Shown here in pieces: positions 43,258 to 52,897 of a DNA stretch of 64,000 bases. The notes beneath the pieces are model-generated. The model did not search any database, was not told the DNA's origin, and was given only the letters and a program-made list of their open reading frames with translations. Position numbers and translations under genes: made by a program. How positions within the stretch are numbered: the first letter of the stretch is position 1; the number at the start of each line of letters is the position of its first letter. This DNA comes from Salegentibacter echinorum (GTDB lineage: Bacteria; Bacteroidota; Bacteroidia; Flavobacteriales; Flavobacteriaceae). The stretch is from the NCBI RefSeq assembly GCF_900129445.1, contig NZ_FQVT01000011.1:20345-84344 (forward strand), in the 5' to 3' direction.

Positions 43258-44337
43258 CTACAGCCATTTCTTACGTTTAAAATAGATTAGCATTAAAATA
43301 AAAATAGCGATCATTACACCCCAAAGCACGTAATAGCTGTATTTCCAATGGAGCTCTGGCATAAATTCAAAATTCATCCCATAAATTCCGGCGATGAACG
43401 TTAGAGGAATAAATATGGACGCCATAATCGTTAAAACTTTCATCACCTCGTTCATCCTGTTACTAATCGTGGTCATGTACATATCCATTAAACCCCAGGT
43501 AATTTCGCGATAGAGATCTATATTCTCGGTAATATGAATAATATGGTCGTGCAGATCGTTTATGTAATTCCTGGTGCGGGATTGTATCATGGTATTTTCC
43601 ATTTTTTCCAATCTTGAAATAACTTCTCTAAGCGGAAGTACAGATCTTCTAATTTTTAAAATCGCGCGTTTTAGATCCTGTATTTCATGAGTGATATTTT
43701 CCCGCGGCTTATTTTTAAAAAGCTCCTCTTCTAATTCTTCTACCTTTTCAGCTATTTCATCTATTACGATAAAGTAGTTATCTACAATAGCATCGAGAAG
43801 CGCAAATACCAAATAATCAGACCCATTGGTTCTTATTCTTCCGTTAGAGTTTTCCAATCTGTTCCTAACACCATCAAAAACATCCCCACCTGCTTCCTGA
43901 AAAGTAAGTACATAATCTTTCCCCAGTACAAAACTTATGTGCTCATTCTCTAACCTTCCGTTCTTTTTAAAATACAACATCTTGGCTACAATAAATAAAT
44001 AGTCTTCATATTCATCTATTTTCGGCCGCTGACTTGTATTAACAATATCTTCAATAATAAGAGGATGTAATTGATAATACTTCCCAACTTTTTCAATTTC
44101 TTTAGTATTGCTCAATCCATCTAAATTCACCCAGGTTATTCTATCGGGATGATCAAAATTAAACGCATCAATTGGTTGTTTAGAGTTAAAGCGCTCAAAG
44201 TTATTTTTATTATAATCTATAACCTCAAGTAGGGTTTCCATAGATCTTTTTCTACCTACATAGGTCACCGTACCCGGCGCCTGGTGCACAGATCTCATCT
44301 TTGGGCGCCTTAAGCTATTCTTAAGTTTTCTTACCAT
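43258..44337 (-). CDS. corA: CorA magnesium/cobalt transporter
   Basis: The 359-residue protein has a long cytoplasmic alpha/beta funnel domain and two C-terminal membrane helices (VLTIMASIFIPLTFIAGIYG and YVLWGVMIAIFILMLIYF). Between them lies the selectivity motif YGMNFEFMPEL near residue 320, and a Lys-rich tail KRKKWL follows. It works as a pentamer and imports Mg2+ (or Co2+/Ni2+). It is a single gene with no defects. Confidence 0.93.
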   Translation of the reverse strand: MVRKLKNSLRRPKMRSVHQAPGTVTYVGRKRSMETLLEVIDYNKNNFERFNSKQPIDAFNFDHPDRITWVNLDGLSNTKEIEKVGKYYQLHPLIIEDIVNTSQRPKIDEYEDYLFIVAKMLYFKKNGRLENEHISFVLGKDYVLTFQEAGGDVFDGVRNRLENSNGRIRTNGSDYLVFALLDAIVDNYFIVIDEIAEKVEELEEELFKNKPRENITHEIQDLKRAILKIRRSVLPLREVISRLEKMENTMIQSRTRNYINDLHDHIIHITENIDLYREITWGLMDMYMTTISNRMNEVMKVLTIMASIFIPLTFIAGIYGMNFEFMPELHWKYSYYVLWGVMIAIFILMLIYFKRKKWL

Positions 44338-44533
44338 ATAAATTCTTTGTCGAGCTAAAGATAAAAAAGATTTCGGTTTAAAAGATTTAACCTTTTATCA
44401 GAAATTCTTAGAGTTGTTAAATAAATTTTGCGTCTCTATAATATTACAATTCTTTGGGCTTTAAATGCATATTACCAAGACTTCTATATTTTATTTTTTA
44501 CTATCTTTAAATAAGTGACATAATATTTTATAT

Positions 44534-45394
44534 ATGAAGCAATATAGGATTTTAATAGTACCGTGTATTCTATTCATTTTTTCCTGCGCCAGCCTTGATT
44601 CAGTAAAAAGTACTGGAAAAATCACGCAAAGTTTAAGTAATTCTAAAGAAGTTTATGATAATAAACTTTGTGATATAGATTTTGTCTTTAATGATCAGGA
44701 TAGTGATTACTGTGAAAAATATACATTAAACGACTCGATAAGAATTAAAACTATTGATCTGCTTACAGTATATGGCAAAACTTTAGAGCAATTTGTGGAA
44801 CAATCAAGGTTCTCGGCAGGTGATCAAATAAGTTTATTAATGGGAAGTGCCAATGCTGCAAATTGGACGAGATTTTCAGGCGATCAAATTGAAGGCTCTC
44901 AAAAAATTTCAAATTCTATTTTCTCAATCATAAATAATAAGGTTAAGCAAAAAACACTGCGAAACTTAATTTTAGATAATAATGAAGCATTTCAAAAAAT
45001 AATTAATTCCCTAAGCAATGATTTAGTGCTTAGAAAAGAATTTTATACCCGTATTGCCCAAAGCATTGAGACTTATATGAATAGTGACACCCAATTGGAT
45101 GCAGACCGCCGTGAAGTTCTTGACAATGAAACCAATACTATTGGATTTGCAAAAAGAAACAGGCTGGATAATATAAATATTAGGATTATTCAAAATAATA
45201 TTGAAGCTGAACTTATTAAAATTGAAAGTGCTTTAAAACGGTTCAAGGCAGTAGGTCACGCCCACGATATATTGGCGAAAAATTATACTGATATTGGAAC
45301 TAAGGAAGATTTTAAAGTTTTGGAGTTAATTATAAACGATCTTAAAAATATTTACGAGGGAATGGAAAAACTAAAACCATCTGAAAATAATTAA
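44534..45394 (+). CDS. Predicted lipoprotein of unknown function, helical
   Basis: A 286-residue precursor with a lipobox (ILFIFSCAS, Cys near residue 19). The mature part is almost wholly alpha-helical and rich in Asn, Ile and Lys, with no Cys pattern or catalytic motif. A stretch DNINIRIIQNNIEAELIKIESALKRFKAVGHAHDIL (beginning ~214, given here in parts) looks like a long amphipathic helix. It lies 7 bases before a small membrane protein with which it must form an operon. The pair is convergent with a subtilase-inhibitor pair. I do not recognise the family; a surface-anchored partner in an envelope system is only a guess. Confidence 0.7.
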   Translation: MKQYRILIVPCILFIFSCASLDSVKSTGKITQSLSNSKEVYDNKLCDIDFVFNDQDSDYCEKYTLNDSIRIKTIDLLTVYGKTLEQFVEQSRFSAGDQISLLMGSANAANWTRFSGDQIEGSQKISNSIFSIINNKVKQKTLRNLILDNNEAFQKIINSLSNDLVLRKEFYTRIAQSIETYMNSDTQLDADRREVLDNETNTIGFAKRNRLDNINIRIIQNNIEAELIKIESALKRFKAVGHAHDILAKNYTDIGTKEDFKVLELIINDLKNIYEGMEKLKPSENN

Positions 45395-45401
45395 AATACA
45401 C

Positions 45402-45848
45402 ATGGCAAAAGAAGATATCATAACAAAAACTATTGAAATTTCTGAAGCTTATGACAATATGGCCTCAAAGATTTTCGAAAACGCTAAGTTATTGCTTAAA
45501 AAAGGTGTTATAAGCTATAAAGAGTACAAGCAAATGATGGATAATTACTATTTGCCATTAATGAATTATTCTTCAAAAATCCTCATTGACCATAGTAATT
45601 TGATTATTGATGGAATGGAAGAGTATATTAATAAAATTAAAAATGCTACAGAAGAACTTAGAACGGTATCCAAAAAGTTAAAAAAATCGGAAGAAATTTT
45701 TAGCGGAATTATCTATTTACTGGCTTCTGCAGCTTCGGTTGCAACTTTCACCTTAGCACCTTCCCGCATAAGTTTTTCGGCGGCGTTTAATACTTTATCC
45801 ACTTCAATAGAAAAACTTAAAGCTTTAACTAAAAAAGAAAATACGTAA
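45402..45848 (+). CDS. Small helical protein with hydrophobic C-terminal segment, function unknown
   Basis: A 148-residue protein: two long helices (residues ~5-35 and ~40-100, the second with coiled-coil character, ELRTVSKKLKKSEEIF) followed by a hydrophobic stretch (GIIYLLASAASVATFTLA) and a short basic tail. There is no signal peptide. The layout recalls small proteins that dimerise and insert into membranes, but that is only a shape argument. It starts 7 bases after the lipoprotein gene. Function is unknown. Confidence 0.65.
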   Translation: MAKEDIITKTIEISEAYDNMASKIFENAKLLLKKGVISYKEYKQMMDNYYLPLMNYSSKILIDHSNLIIDGMEEYINKIKNATEELRTVSKKLKKSEEIFSGIIYLLASAASVATFTLAPSRISFSAAFNTLSTSIEKLKALTKKENT

Positions 45849-45896
45849 GATTTTTTCAAAATTAAAATAAGAATGAGCGTTGTGGCCAGATTCAAA

Positions 45897-46130
45897 TTAT
45901 TGTATTCCCCCGGAAGGAGGCGGGATATTTATATTTTTATCTTCTTTTAAAAGTAAAACTTCATCTAGAGCCCTAATTTTTGAGAAATTTTCCTCTTCCA
46001 AAACTCCAGAAATTACGCCAAACTCATAAACATTTTTTATGATCATTCCTTCTTTCCGAAGATTACTAAGCGTGTTATCTATCTCCTCAAGATAGTGGTC
46101 ATTTAGTGTTATAACAATATTCTTTTTCAA
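45897..46130 (-). CDS. Free-standing I9-type subtilisin propeptide/inhibitor
   Basis: The 77-residue protein fits the inhibitor I9 (subtilisin prodomain) pattern: KNIVITLNDHYLEEIDNTLS, then GMIIKNVYEFGVISGVLEEE and IRALDEVLLLKEDKNINIPP. The flexible C-terminal tail (NIPPPSGGIQ) could lie in the protease active site as prodomain tails do. It begins 11 bases after the subtilase stop on the same strand. No signal peptide is present, so it should act in the cytoplasm together with the equally unsecreted protease. Assignment to I9 is by pattern. Confidence 0.7.
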   Translation of the reverse strand: MKKNIVITLNDHYLEEIDNTLSNLRKEGMIIKNVYEFGVISGVLEEENFSKIRALDEVLLLKEDKNINIPPPSGGIQ

Positions 46131-46140
46131 AATATATTTT

Positions 46141-47397
46141 TTAAGGTGCGATTGCTAAGCCAACGCCAACATCTATGCCGGGCAACGGTAGTCTTCGCGC
46201 CATATTTCTCAATTCTTCTTTTATTTCATAGATAGTCCCTTCTGGATATTTCTCACATAAAAGTCCCAATATGCCCGCAATGTGGGGAGTAGCCATGCTT
46301 GTACCAGAAATAGTTCTATTTCTTGTTGGCATAATCCAGGATGAGTAAATAGATACCCCTGGTGCTGCAATATCAATTTGACTTTCTGGGTTTATAGACC
46401 TATTCGAAAAATCGGCAACATTTAAATTGGAATCTAGGGCGCCCACGGCAAGTACAGATGGACAATTAGCGGGACTACTTACAGGAATATATTGTTTAAA
46501 AGACCTACGGCTATCATTGCCAGCTGCGGCTACGGTTATTGCTCCATTTGATAAGGCAAATTTTGCCGCTTTTTCATACGCTAAATCATAACCTTCTCCC
46601 GGATATATTTTAGACCCCAGTGACATAGAAATTACTTTACAATTGTTCTTTACAGCCCAGGTTATACCATTTAGAATCCAGGATTGTGCGCCGCTACCTT
46701 CATTACTCAACACTTTACCAGCATATATGTTCGCACTTTTAGCAACACCATATCTAAAACCCTGGCTATCCTTGTTACCACAAGCCGTACCAATACAATG
46801 CGTGCCGTGCCCATGCATATCCTTACTTGTTTCATTGGGCACAAATGACTCTGCAACCACTTCTCTATCACAAAAATCTGGATGGTTTGCATCAAACCCA
46901 GTATCTAAAACAGCTATTTTCACATCTCTTCCAGTAAAATTTGAGTCAACAACCCGGGTCACATTTAATCCCCAGGTAGCTGGGATGTTTATACTTACCG
47001 GCAAATCATCGGGAACATATACTACTCGTTCGGGTTGGATAATAAAATCACTTGATTCAGCTTCTAACATTCTAATTTGTTCTTCATTCCCATCAATTAG
47101 TGCTATTCCCAATTCGTCGTAAATTAAGGCATCTGCATCAGTAAAAGAGGTCTCATTTAAATTTTCAGAAATAAAATCCCTTGAGTTTGCTATTTTGAAG
47201 TTCAATTTATCCTTAAATAGTTTTTGAGGACTTTTAAAATCATTTCCTTTAGTGTTCACCATAAGATGCCGACCGGTAAAAAGTGGTACGCTAGATGCTA
47301 CCCGCTCATAACACTCATTCATATACTTTTCAAAAGCTTTGCTATGGTCTGTGTTTTCTTTTAAAAACGTTCGTTTACCTAAGATTGGTTGTCTCAT
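46141..47397 (-). CDS. Intracellular subtilisin-like serine protease (S8)
   Basis: A 418-residue protease from ATG 47397, with no signal peptide. The catalytic triad is Asp in IAVLDTGFDANHPD, His in MHGHGTHCIGTACG and Ser in SGTSMATPHIAGILG; the oxyanion Asn is in AAAGNDS. Residues ~1-140 precede the catalytic domain, and DALIYDELGIALIDGNEEQ near 103-121 looks like its own prodomain. The C-terminus ends shortly after the catalytic core. A separate I9-like protein follows at once. A cytoplasmic protease with a second, free inhibitor suggests a controlled or triggered activity. Confidence 0.88.
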   Translation of the reverse strand: MRQPILGKRTFLKENTDHSKAFEKYMNECYERVASSVPLFTGRHLMVNTKGNDFKSPQKLFKDKLNFKIANSRDFISENLNETSFTDADALIYDELGIALIDGNEEQIRMLEAESSDFIIQPERVVYVPDDLPVSINIPATWGLNVTRVVDSNFTGRDVKIAVLDTGFDANHPDFCDREVVAESFVPNETSKDMHGHGTHCIGTACGNKDSQGFRYGVAKSANIYAGKVLSNEGSGAQSWILNGITWAVKNNCKVISMSLGSKIYPGEGYDLAYEKAAKFALSNGAITVAAAGNDSRRSFKQYIPVSSPANCPSVLAVGALDSNLNVADFSNRSINPESQIDIAAPGVSIYSSWIMPTRNRTISGTSMATPHIAGILGLLCEKYPEGTIYEIKEELRNMARRLPLPGIDVGVGLAIAP

Positions 47398-47867
47398 AGT
47401 TTTTGATATATCTGTAATTAAATATAGCAACTATTTTAATAAATTAAAAGTATTACAACCAAACACTTATATAATTTAAAGTTATTGTTTCGCTTTTAAA
47501 TATTTGGTAATAGTACATTTTTGATTAAAGATATTCGCCCGAAACTACTATTCCCAATTATTACTCGTCTCGAGGTTAAGCCATATATAATTATTTTAAA
47601 AATTTAAAATAATTATAAAATCTCTCCTAAGCGTTATTGAGAAAAGAGTTTTCTAATTCATTTTGTTTTTTAATCTAACGCAGACTTTTCTAGTAAGACC
47701 GAAGAGAAACATGCAAATCATTTCATAGTTTTGTACGTTATTCAACAATCTTAAAATTATGTTAATTATTTTATCTGGCAAATTCGCTTTAATTCCAGAT
47801 TGTATGATTTCTATCATATTTTAAAAGCGATTTTTCAATAAAATTTGCGAACAAATTTAGACGATAT
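47398..47867. other. Intergenic stretch between divergent S8 protease and ccoI
   Basis: About 470 A/T-rich bases. I see no gene. A TAAAATTTG near 47839 before ccoI resembles a -7 element with one extra base. TTATATAATTATTTTAAAAATTT-like A/T palindromes near 47583-47615 may reflect a terminator or just composition. Confidence 0.4.
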
Positions 47868-50333
47868 ATGAAAAGCTGTTTTCATTGTGGGGAAGCGTGC
47901 AAAGATGATCACCTTATTTTTGAGGAGAAAGATTTTTGTTGCAATGGATGTAAAACTGTTTTTGAAATCCTGCACGAAAGTGATCTTACTTATTATTACG
48001 ATCTCGAAGAAAGACCTGGCATCTCGCCAGAACATGCTGAAGGAAAATATGATTTTCTTGATAATCCTGAAATTGCTGAAAAATTACTGGAATTTAACGA
48101 GAATAACACCCAAATTGTATCTTTTCTAATTCCCTCCATGCATTGTAGCTCCTGTATTTGGGTGTTAGAGAATCTTGGGAAGTTACACAGTGGTGTAAAA
48201 TCGGCACAAGTAGATTTTCCCAAGAAAACAGCGCGCATAAGTTTTTCTTCGGAAAAAATAAATCTTAAGAGCCTGGTTTATCTTTTAAGCCGCATTGGTT
48301 ATGAGCCATATATCTCGCTGAAAGATTACGATGAGAAGGATCATAGAGTTAACCGTAGTCTCATTTACAAGCTTGGCGTGGCAGGTTTCGCCTTTGGAAA
48401 TGTGATGTTCCTCTCTTTCCCCGAATATTTTGAAGTCAAAGAATTTTGGTTAGAGCAGTTTAAATATCTTTTTAGGTGGCTTATGTTTGCATTCTCCTTA
48501 CCAGTTGTATTCTACTCGGGGTCAGATTATTTTATTTCTGCATTTAAAGGATTGCGGGCCAAAATATTAAATATTGATGTGCCTATTGCTCTGGGAATCG
48601 CGGTGTTGTTCATTAGAAGCGCTTCAGAAATTATTTTGGACCTGGGCAGCGGATTTTTTGATAGCCTCACAGGTCTCGTATTTTTCCTGCTTTTAGGAAA
48701 ATTCTTTCAACAGAAAACTTATAATTACCTCTCTTTTGAGCGGGATTACAAGTCGTATTTTCCAATGGCAGTAACACGCTTAAACAATAAAAATTCCGGA
48801 GAAAAAATAGAAGAACAGGTGCAGGTATATGCCATAAAGCCGGGAGATCGCATTTTAATTAGAAATGGCGAGTTAATTCCTATTGATGCTGTGTTGATAA
48901 AAGGCGATGCACATATTGATTACAGTTTTGTAACCGGGGAAGCCGAAGCTGTTAAAAAAGAATCGGGAGAAACGCTCTATGCCGGCGGAAGACAACAGGG
49001 TGCTATCCTGGAGATCGAAGCCGTTAAAGCTATAGACCAAAGCTACCTTACCAAACTTTGGGGCAATGATGTATTTAAGAAAGATAAACGAAGCGAATTT
49101 CAAACTTTAATCAATCAAATTAGTAAACGCTTTACCGCCGCGGTGCTAAGCATTGCTTTTCTGGCTACCTTATTTTGGCTTTTTTACGATCCCTCTAAAG
49201 CTTTAAATGTGTTTACCGCAGTGCTTATTATTGCCTGTCCCTGTGCAATTGCCCTTGCCACACCTTTTACTTTAGGAAATTTGCTCCGCATTTTTGGAAG
49301 GCATAAATTCTATCTTAAAGAAGCTGGCGTGATTGAACAAATGGCTAAAATTGATTGTCTGGTTTTTGATAAAACCGGCACCATCACCAGCAATAAAAAA
49401 ACCGAAGTTTATTATGAAGGTTTAAATCTTAATGCTGAAGAACAAGAATTATTGAGCAATAGTCTAAGAGCTTCGGGGCATCCTTTAAGCAGACAATTAT
49501 ATGATATTCTCGATAAAAACAATATTGATGTGCCGGAAGAGTTTGAAGAACTTACCGGTCATGGAATTAGCTCTGGCAACCGGGGCAATCGCATGAAAAT
49601 AGGCTCTGCTGCTTTTGTAAAAGACTCTACTAAAAATATTCGGGATAAAAATAATGAGCTCATATCCAGTGGTGAGGGTTTGCCAAATAATGATAAACAG
49701 CCGAAACAGGTAGAAAATAAAACGGCGGTACACATAAGTAGCAATGAAGAATACAAAGGTCGTTATGTGTTTAAAAATGCGTACCGGGAAGGATTATCAG
49801 AATTATTTTCTGCATTGGGCAGGGACAAAAAGCTGTATATCCTTTCTGGTGATAATGCCGGGGAAAAAGAAAGATTACAGGAAATGCTCCCTGCAGAAAC
49901 CAGGTATTACTTTAATCAAAAACCGGGACATAAATTAGAGTTTATTAAAAAGCTTCAGCAGGAAAGGAAATCGGTAATGATGATAGGCGACGGACTTAAT
50001 GATGCGGGAGCACTTGCTCAAAGTGATGTGGGTGTTGCCGTTTCGGAAAATATAAATGTTTTCTCCCCGGCCTGTGATGGGATCTTAGAAGCTTCAAATT
50101 TAACCAGATTGGCAGCATATTTTAAGCTTTCAGCAAAAGGAATGCGCATTATAAAATGGAGTTTTGTGCTAAGCCTTTGTTACAATCTCATAGGTTTAAG
50201 TTTTGCCGTAACCGGAAATTTAATGCCGGTAATCGCAGCTATTTTAATGCCACTTAGCTCCATAACTATTGTAGCCTATACTAGTATTGCGACTAATTTG
50301 GCGGGGAGAAAGATCATGAAGAACCGAAAATAA
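47868..50333 (+). CDS. ccoI: Copper-transporting P-type ATPase of cbb3 assembly (CcoI/FixI)
   Basis: The 821-residue protein begins with a Cys-rich domain (CFHCGEACKDD and FCCNGCKTVFEIL) and an HMA-like domain with CSSCIWVLEN near residue 95. The membrane CPC motif is IIACPCAIALATPF near 450, the phosphorylation site DKTGTIT near 505 and the hinge GDGLNDAGAL near 705. CcoI-type pumps deliver copper for the cbb3 CuB centre. The gene heads the canonical cco cluster, 163 bases before ccoS. Length and domain order are normal for Bacteroidota. Confidence 0.93.
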   Translation: MKSCFHCGEACKDDHLIFEEKDFCCNGCKTVFEILHESDLTYYYDLEERPGISPEHAEGKYDFLDNPEIAEKLLEFNENNTQIVSFLIPSMHCSSCIWVLENLGKLHSGVKSAQVDFPKKTARISFSSEKINLKSLVYLLSRIGYEPYISLKDYDEKDHRVNRSLIYKLGVAGFAFGNVMFLSFPEYFEVKEFWLEQFKYLFRWLMFAFSLPVVFYSGSDYFISAFKGLRAKILNIDVPIALGIAVLFIRSASEIILDLGSGFFDSLTGLVFFLLLGKFFQQKTYNYLSFERDYKSYFPMAVTRLNNKNSGEKIEEQVQVYAIKPGDRILIRNGELIPIDAVLIKGDAHIDYSFVTGEAEAVKKESGETLYAGGRQQGAILEIEAVKAIDQSYLTKLWGNDVFKKDKRSEFQTLINQISKRFTAAVLSIAFLATLFWLFYDPSKALNVFTAVLIIACPCAIALATPFTLGNLLRIFGRHKFYLKEAGVIEQMAKIDCLVFDKTGTITSNKKTEVYYEGLNLNAEEQELLSNSLRASGHPLSRQLYDILDKNNIDVPEEFEELTGHGISSGNRGNRMKIGSAAFVKDSTKNIRDKNNELISSGEGLPNNDKQPKQVENKTAVHISSNEEYKGRYVFKNAYREGLSELFSALGRDKKLYILSGDNAGEKERLQEMLPAETRYYFNQKPGHKLEFIKKLQQERKSVMMIGDGLNDAGALAQSDVGVAVSENINVFSPACDGILEASNLTRLAAYFKLSAKGMRIIKWSFVLSLCYNLIGLSFAVTGNLMPVIAAILMPLSSITIVAYTSIATNLAGRKIMKNRK

Positions 50334-50468
50334 ATAATCATTAAAACAACCCAGGATTTAAATATTGATTGAGAATTATTAAAAATCCCGGCTTATAATT
50401 AATAAAACTGTAGCAGTTCAATTTTACAAAAACTGATCTACGTCATATTTTAAATTTTAACATGATTT

Positions 50469-50476
50469 TAAATTTG
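50469..50476 (+). promoter_or_regulatory. Promoter -7 element before ccoS
   Basis: TAAATTTG fits the Bacteroidota -7 element, 20 bases before the ccoS ATG. No convincing -33 element or FNR box is seen by eye. Confidence 0.4.
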
Positions 50477-50496
50477 TCAAAAATATTTATCTCGCT

Positions 50497-50691
50497 ATGA
50501 ATATCATTTACCTACTACTGGCCTTAAGTGTACTGGTAGCTATCATTTTTTTTATCGCTTTTATTGTTTCTGTAAAAAAAGGACAATATGACGATGTTTA
50601 CACGCCATCGGTAAGGATGCTCTTTGACGATGAATTAGTAAAATCGAAATCAAAACAATCTAAAACCTCCAAAAACGAGAAATCTAACTAA
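50497..50691 (+). CDS. ccoS: cbb3 oxidase maturation protein CcoS
   Basis: A 64-residue protein: one membrane helix (IIYLLLALSVLVAIIFFIAFI) and a short tail including KKGQYDDVYTPSVRMLFDDE, the CcoS signature (GQFDDLxxPAxRML). CcoS is needed to insert cofactors into the cbb3 oxidase. It lies two bases before ccoNO and is co-transcribed with it. The Lys/Ser-rich end is longer than in proteobacterial CcoS. Confidence 0.9.
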   Translation: MNIIYLLLALSVLVAIIFFIAFIVSVKKGQYDDVYTPSVRMLFDDELVKSKSKQSKTSKNEKSN

Positions 50692-50693
50692 CT

Positions 50694-52895
50694 ATGGAAG
50701 TAGAACAGTTTCACTACGACAATAAGATCGTAAAAAAGTTTACAATGGCCACCCTGTTTTGGGGTATTGTAGGTATGAGCGTTGGTCTTCTTTTGGCCTT
50801 TATGTTTATGTTTCCCAACCTTACCGACGGTATTTCCTGGTTAAGTTTTGGGCGATTAAGGCCGTTGCATACCAACGCCGTCATTTTTGCCTTTGTAGGG
50901 AATGCCATTTTTGCCGGGGTTTATTACTCTACCCAGCGGTTGCTCAAAGCAAGGATGTATAGTGATTTCTTGAGTAATTTCAACTTTTGGGGATGGCAGG
51001 CCATTATTGTCGCCGCTGCTATTACCCTACCTATGGGTTTTACCAGTTCTAAGGAATATGCCGAACTGGAATGGCCTATAGATATTGCGATTGCATTGGT
51101 ATGGGTTGCTTTTGGTGCCAACCTTATTGGTACTATGATCAAAAGAAGGCAACGTCACCTTTATGTGGCTATTTGGTTTTACCTGGCCACTTTTGTAACC
51201 GTTGCCGTGTTGCATATTGTAAATAACATTGAAATTCCTGTTTCTGCTTTTAAGAGTTACTCGGTGTATTCTGGTGTTCAGGATGCTTTGGTACAGTGGT
51301 GGTACGGGCACAATGCGGTTGCCTTTTTCTTAACCACACCCTTCCTGGGCTTAATGTATTATTTTGTTCCAAAAGCAGCTAATCGTCCGGTTTATTCTTA
51401 TAGATTATCTATTGTACACTTTTGGTCTTTGATCTTTATCTACATTTGGGCGGGACCACACCACTTATTATACTCTTCGCTACCAGATTGGGCTCAAAAC
51501 CTTGGGGTTGCTTTCTCAGTAATGCTATTGTTCCCATCCTGGGGTGGTATGATCAACGGTTTATTAACCTTGCGTGGCGCCTGGGATAAAGTACGAACCG
51601 ATCCAGTATTAAAATTTATGGTAGTTGCAATTACCGGATATGGGATGGCAACTTTTGAAGGTCCCATGCTTTCTCTTAAGAACGTAAATGCTATTGCCCA
51701 CTTTAGTGACTGGATTATTGCTCACGTACACGTTGGCGCTTTAGCCTGGAATGGTTTCCTAACCTTTGGTATGGTCTATTGGCTCGTACCAAGATTATTT
51801 AAAACGAAACTATTTAGTACAAAGTTGGCCAATGCACATTTCTGGATAGGAACATTGGGTATTATTATTTATACCATGCCCTTATATGTTGCAGGATTTG
51901 TACAGGCTTCTATGTGGAAACAATTTAATCCAGATGGAACACTTACTTATGGTAACTTCCTGGAAACAGTAACTTCTATTATGCCAATGTACTGGATGCG
52001 TGCTATTGGTGGTAGTTTGTACATTATAGGTGCTTTTATCCTGCTTTATAATATTGTACAAACTGTTAGACAAGGTAAACCTGTGGAAGATGAGTTGGCA
52101 GAAGCTGCTCCATTAGAGAAAGTGACTCGCAAAAGAACGGGTGGAGAAGCTTACCATAGCTGGTTAGAAAGACGTCCTGTTAAACTTACTATTTTTGCTA
52201 CTATCGCTATTCTTATAGGTGGAATGGTGCAAATTATCCCCTCTTTAATGGTAGATGAATATGTGCCTAAAATTTCCAGCGTAAAACCTTATACGCCTTT
52301 AGAGATGGAAGGCCGGGATATATATATTAGAGAAGGTTGTGTTTCCTGTCACTCGCAAATGGTACGACCATTTAGAAGTGAGGTAGAACGTTATGGGGAG
52401 TATTCTAAAGCAGGAGAATATGTTTATGATTATCCATTCTTATGGGGAAGTAAACGTACCGGCCCAGATTTGATGCGGGTTGGAGGAAAATACTCAGATA
52501 ACTGGCACTTTAACCATATGTATGATCCACAAAGTACCTCTTCTGGTTCTATAATGCCGTCATACAAATGGATTATTACAGATGAATTAGATAAATCTGA
52601 CACTGAAACTAAGATGAGAGCGCTTAGTAATCTGGGCGTACCTTATTCTGAAGAAGAAATAGCCGCAGCGCAAGAGCAGATGTTGGAGCAGGGAACTCAA
52701 ATTGAGAAAAATCTGTATGCCGATCCAGATTTTGAAAAGAGCTATGAAGCCGATAAAAAATTCGCTAAAGAAAACGGTACCGAGTTTATAGAAATGAGAA
52801 ACCGTGAAATTGTAGCCTTAATTGCTTATTTACAGCGACTGGGAACAGATATAAAAGCGAAAGACGTTAATATTTCAGATAACAAAACAGAATAA
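50694..52895 (+). CDS. ccoNO: Fused CcoN-CcoO, cbb3 oxidase catalytic subunit with monoheme cytochrome c
   Basis: The 733-residue protein joins subunit I and subunit II, the usual form in Bacteroidota. The CcoN part (1-~480) has RLRPLHTN, WYGHNAVAFF (CuB His), IYIWAGPHHLL (cross-linked Tyr and CuB His pair), TFEGPMLS with its conserved Glu, and IAHVHVGALAWN (heme ligands). A linker and a membrane helix (TIFATIAILIGGMVQIIPSL) lead to the CcoO part with CVSCHSQMVRPF near 549 and the Met in SIMPSYKW near 620. It reduces O2 to water with high affinity and pumps protons. It is a useful reference for the divergent paralogue at 18841. Confidence 0.95.
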   Translation: MEVEQFHYDNKIVKKFTMATLFWGIVGMSVGLLLAFMFMFPNLTDGISWLSFGRLRPLHTNAVIFAFVGNAIFAGVYYSTQRLLKARMYSDFLSNFNFWGWQAIIVAAAITLPMGFTSSKEYAELEWPIDIAIALVWVAFGANLIGTMIKRRQRHLYVAIWFYLATFVTVAVLHIVNNIEIPVSAFKSYSVYSGVQDALVQWWYGHNAVAFFLTTPFLGLMYYFVPKAANRPVYSYRLSIVHFWSLIFIYIWAGPHHLLYSSLPDWAQNLGVAFSVMLLFPSWGGMINGLLTLRGAWDKVRTDPVLKFMVVAITGYGMATFEGPMLSLKNVNAIAHFSDWIIAHVHVGALAWNGFLTFGMVYWLVPRLFKTKLFSTKLANAHFWIGTLGIIIYTMPLYVAGFVQASMWKQFNPDGTLTYGNFLETVTSIMPMYWMRAIGGSLYIIGAFILLYNIVQTVRQGKPVEDELAEAAPLEKVTRKRTGGEAYHSWLERRPVKLTIFATIAILIGGMVQIIPSLMVDEYVPKISSVKPYTPLEMEGRDIYIREGCVSCHSQMVRPFRSEVERYGEYSKAGEYVYDYPFLWGSKRTGPDLMRVGGKYSDNWHFNHMYDPQSTSSGSIMPSYKWIITDELDKSDTETKMRALSNLGVPYSEEEIAAAQEQMLEQGTQIEKNLYADPDFEKSYEADKKFAKENGTEFIEMRNREIVALIAYLQRLGTDIKAKDVNISDNKTE

Positions 52896-52897
52896 TC

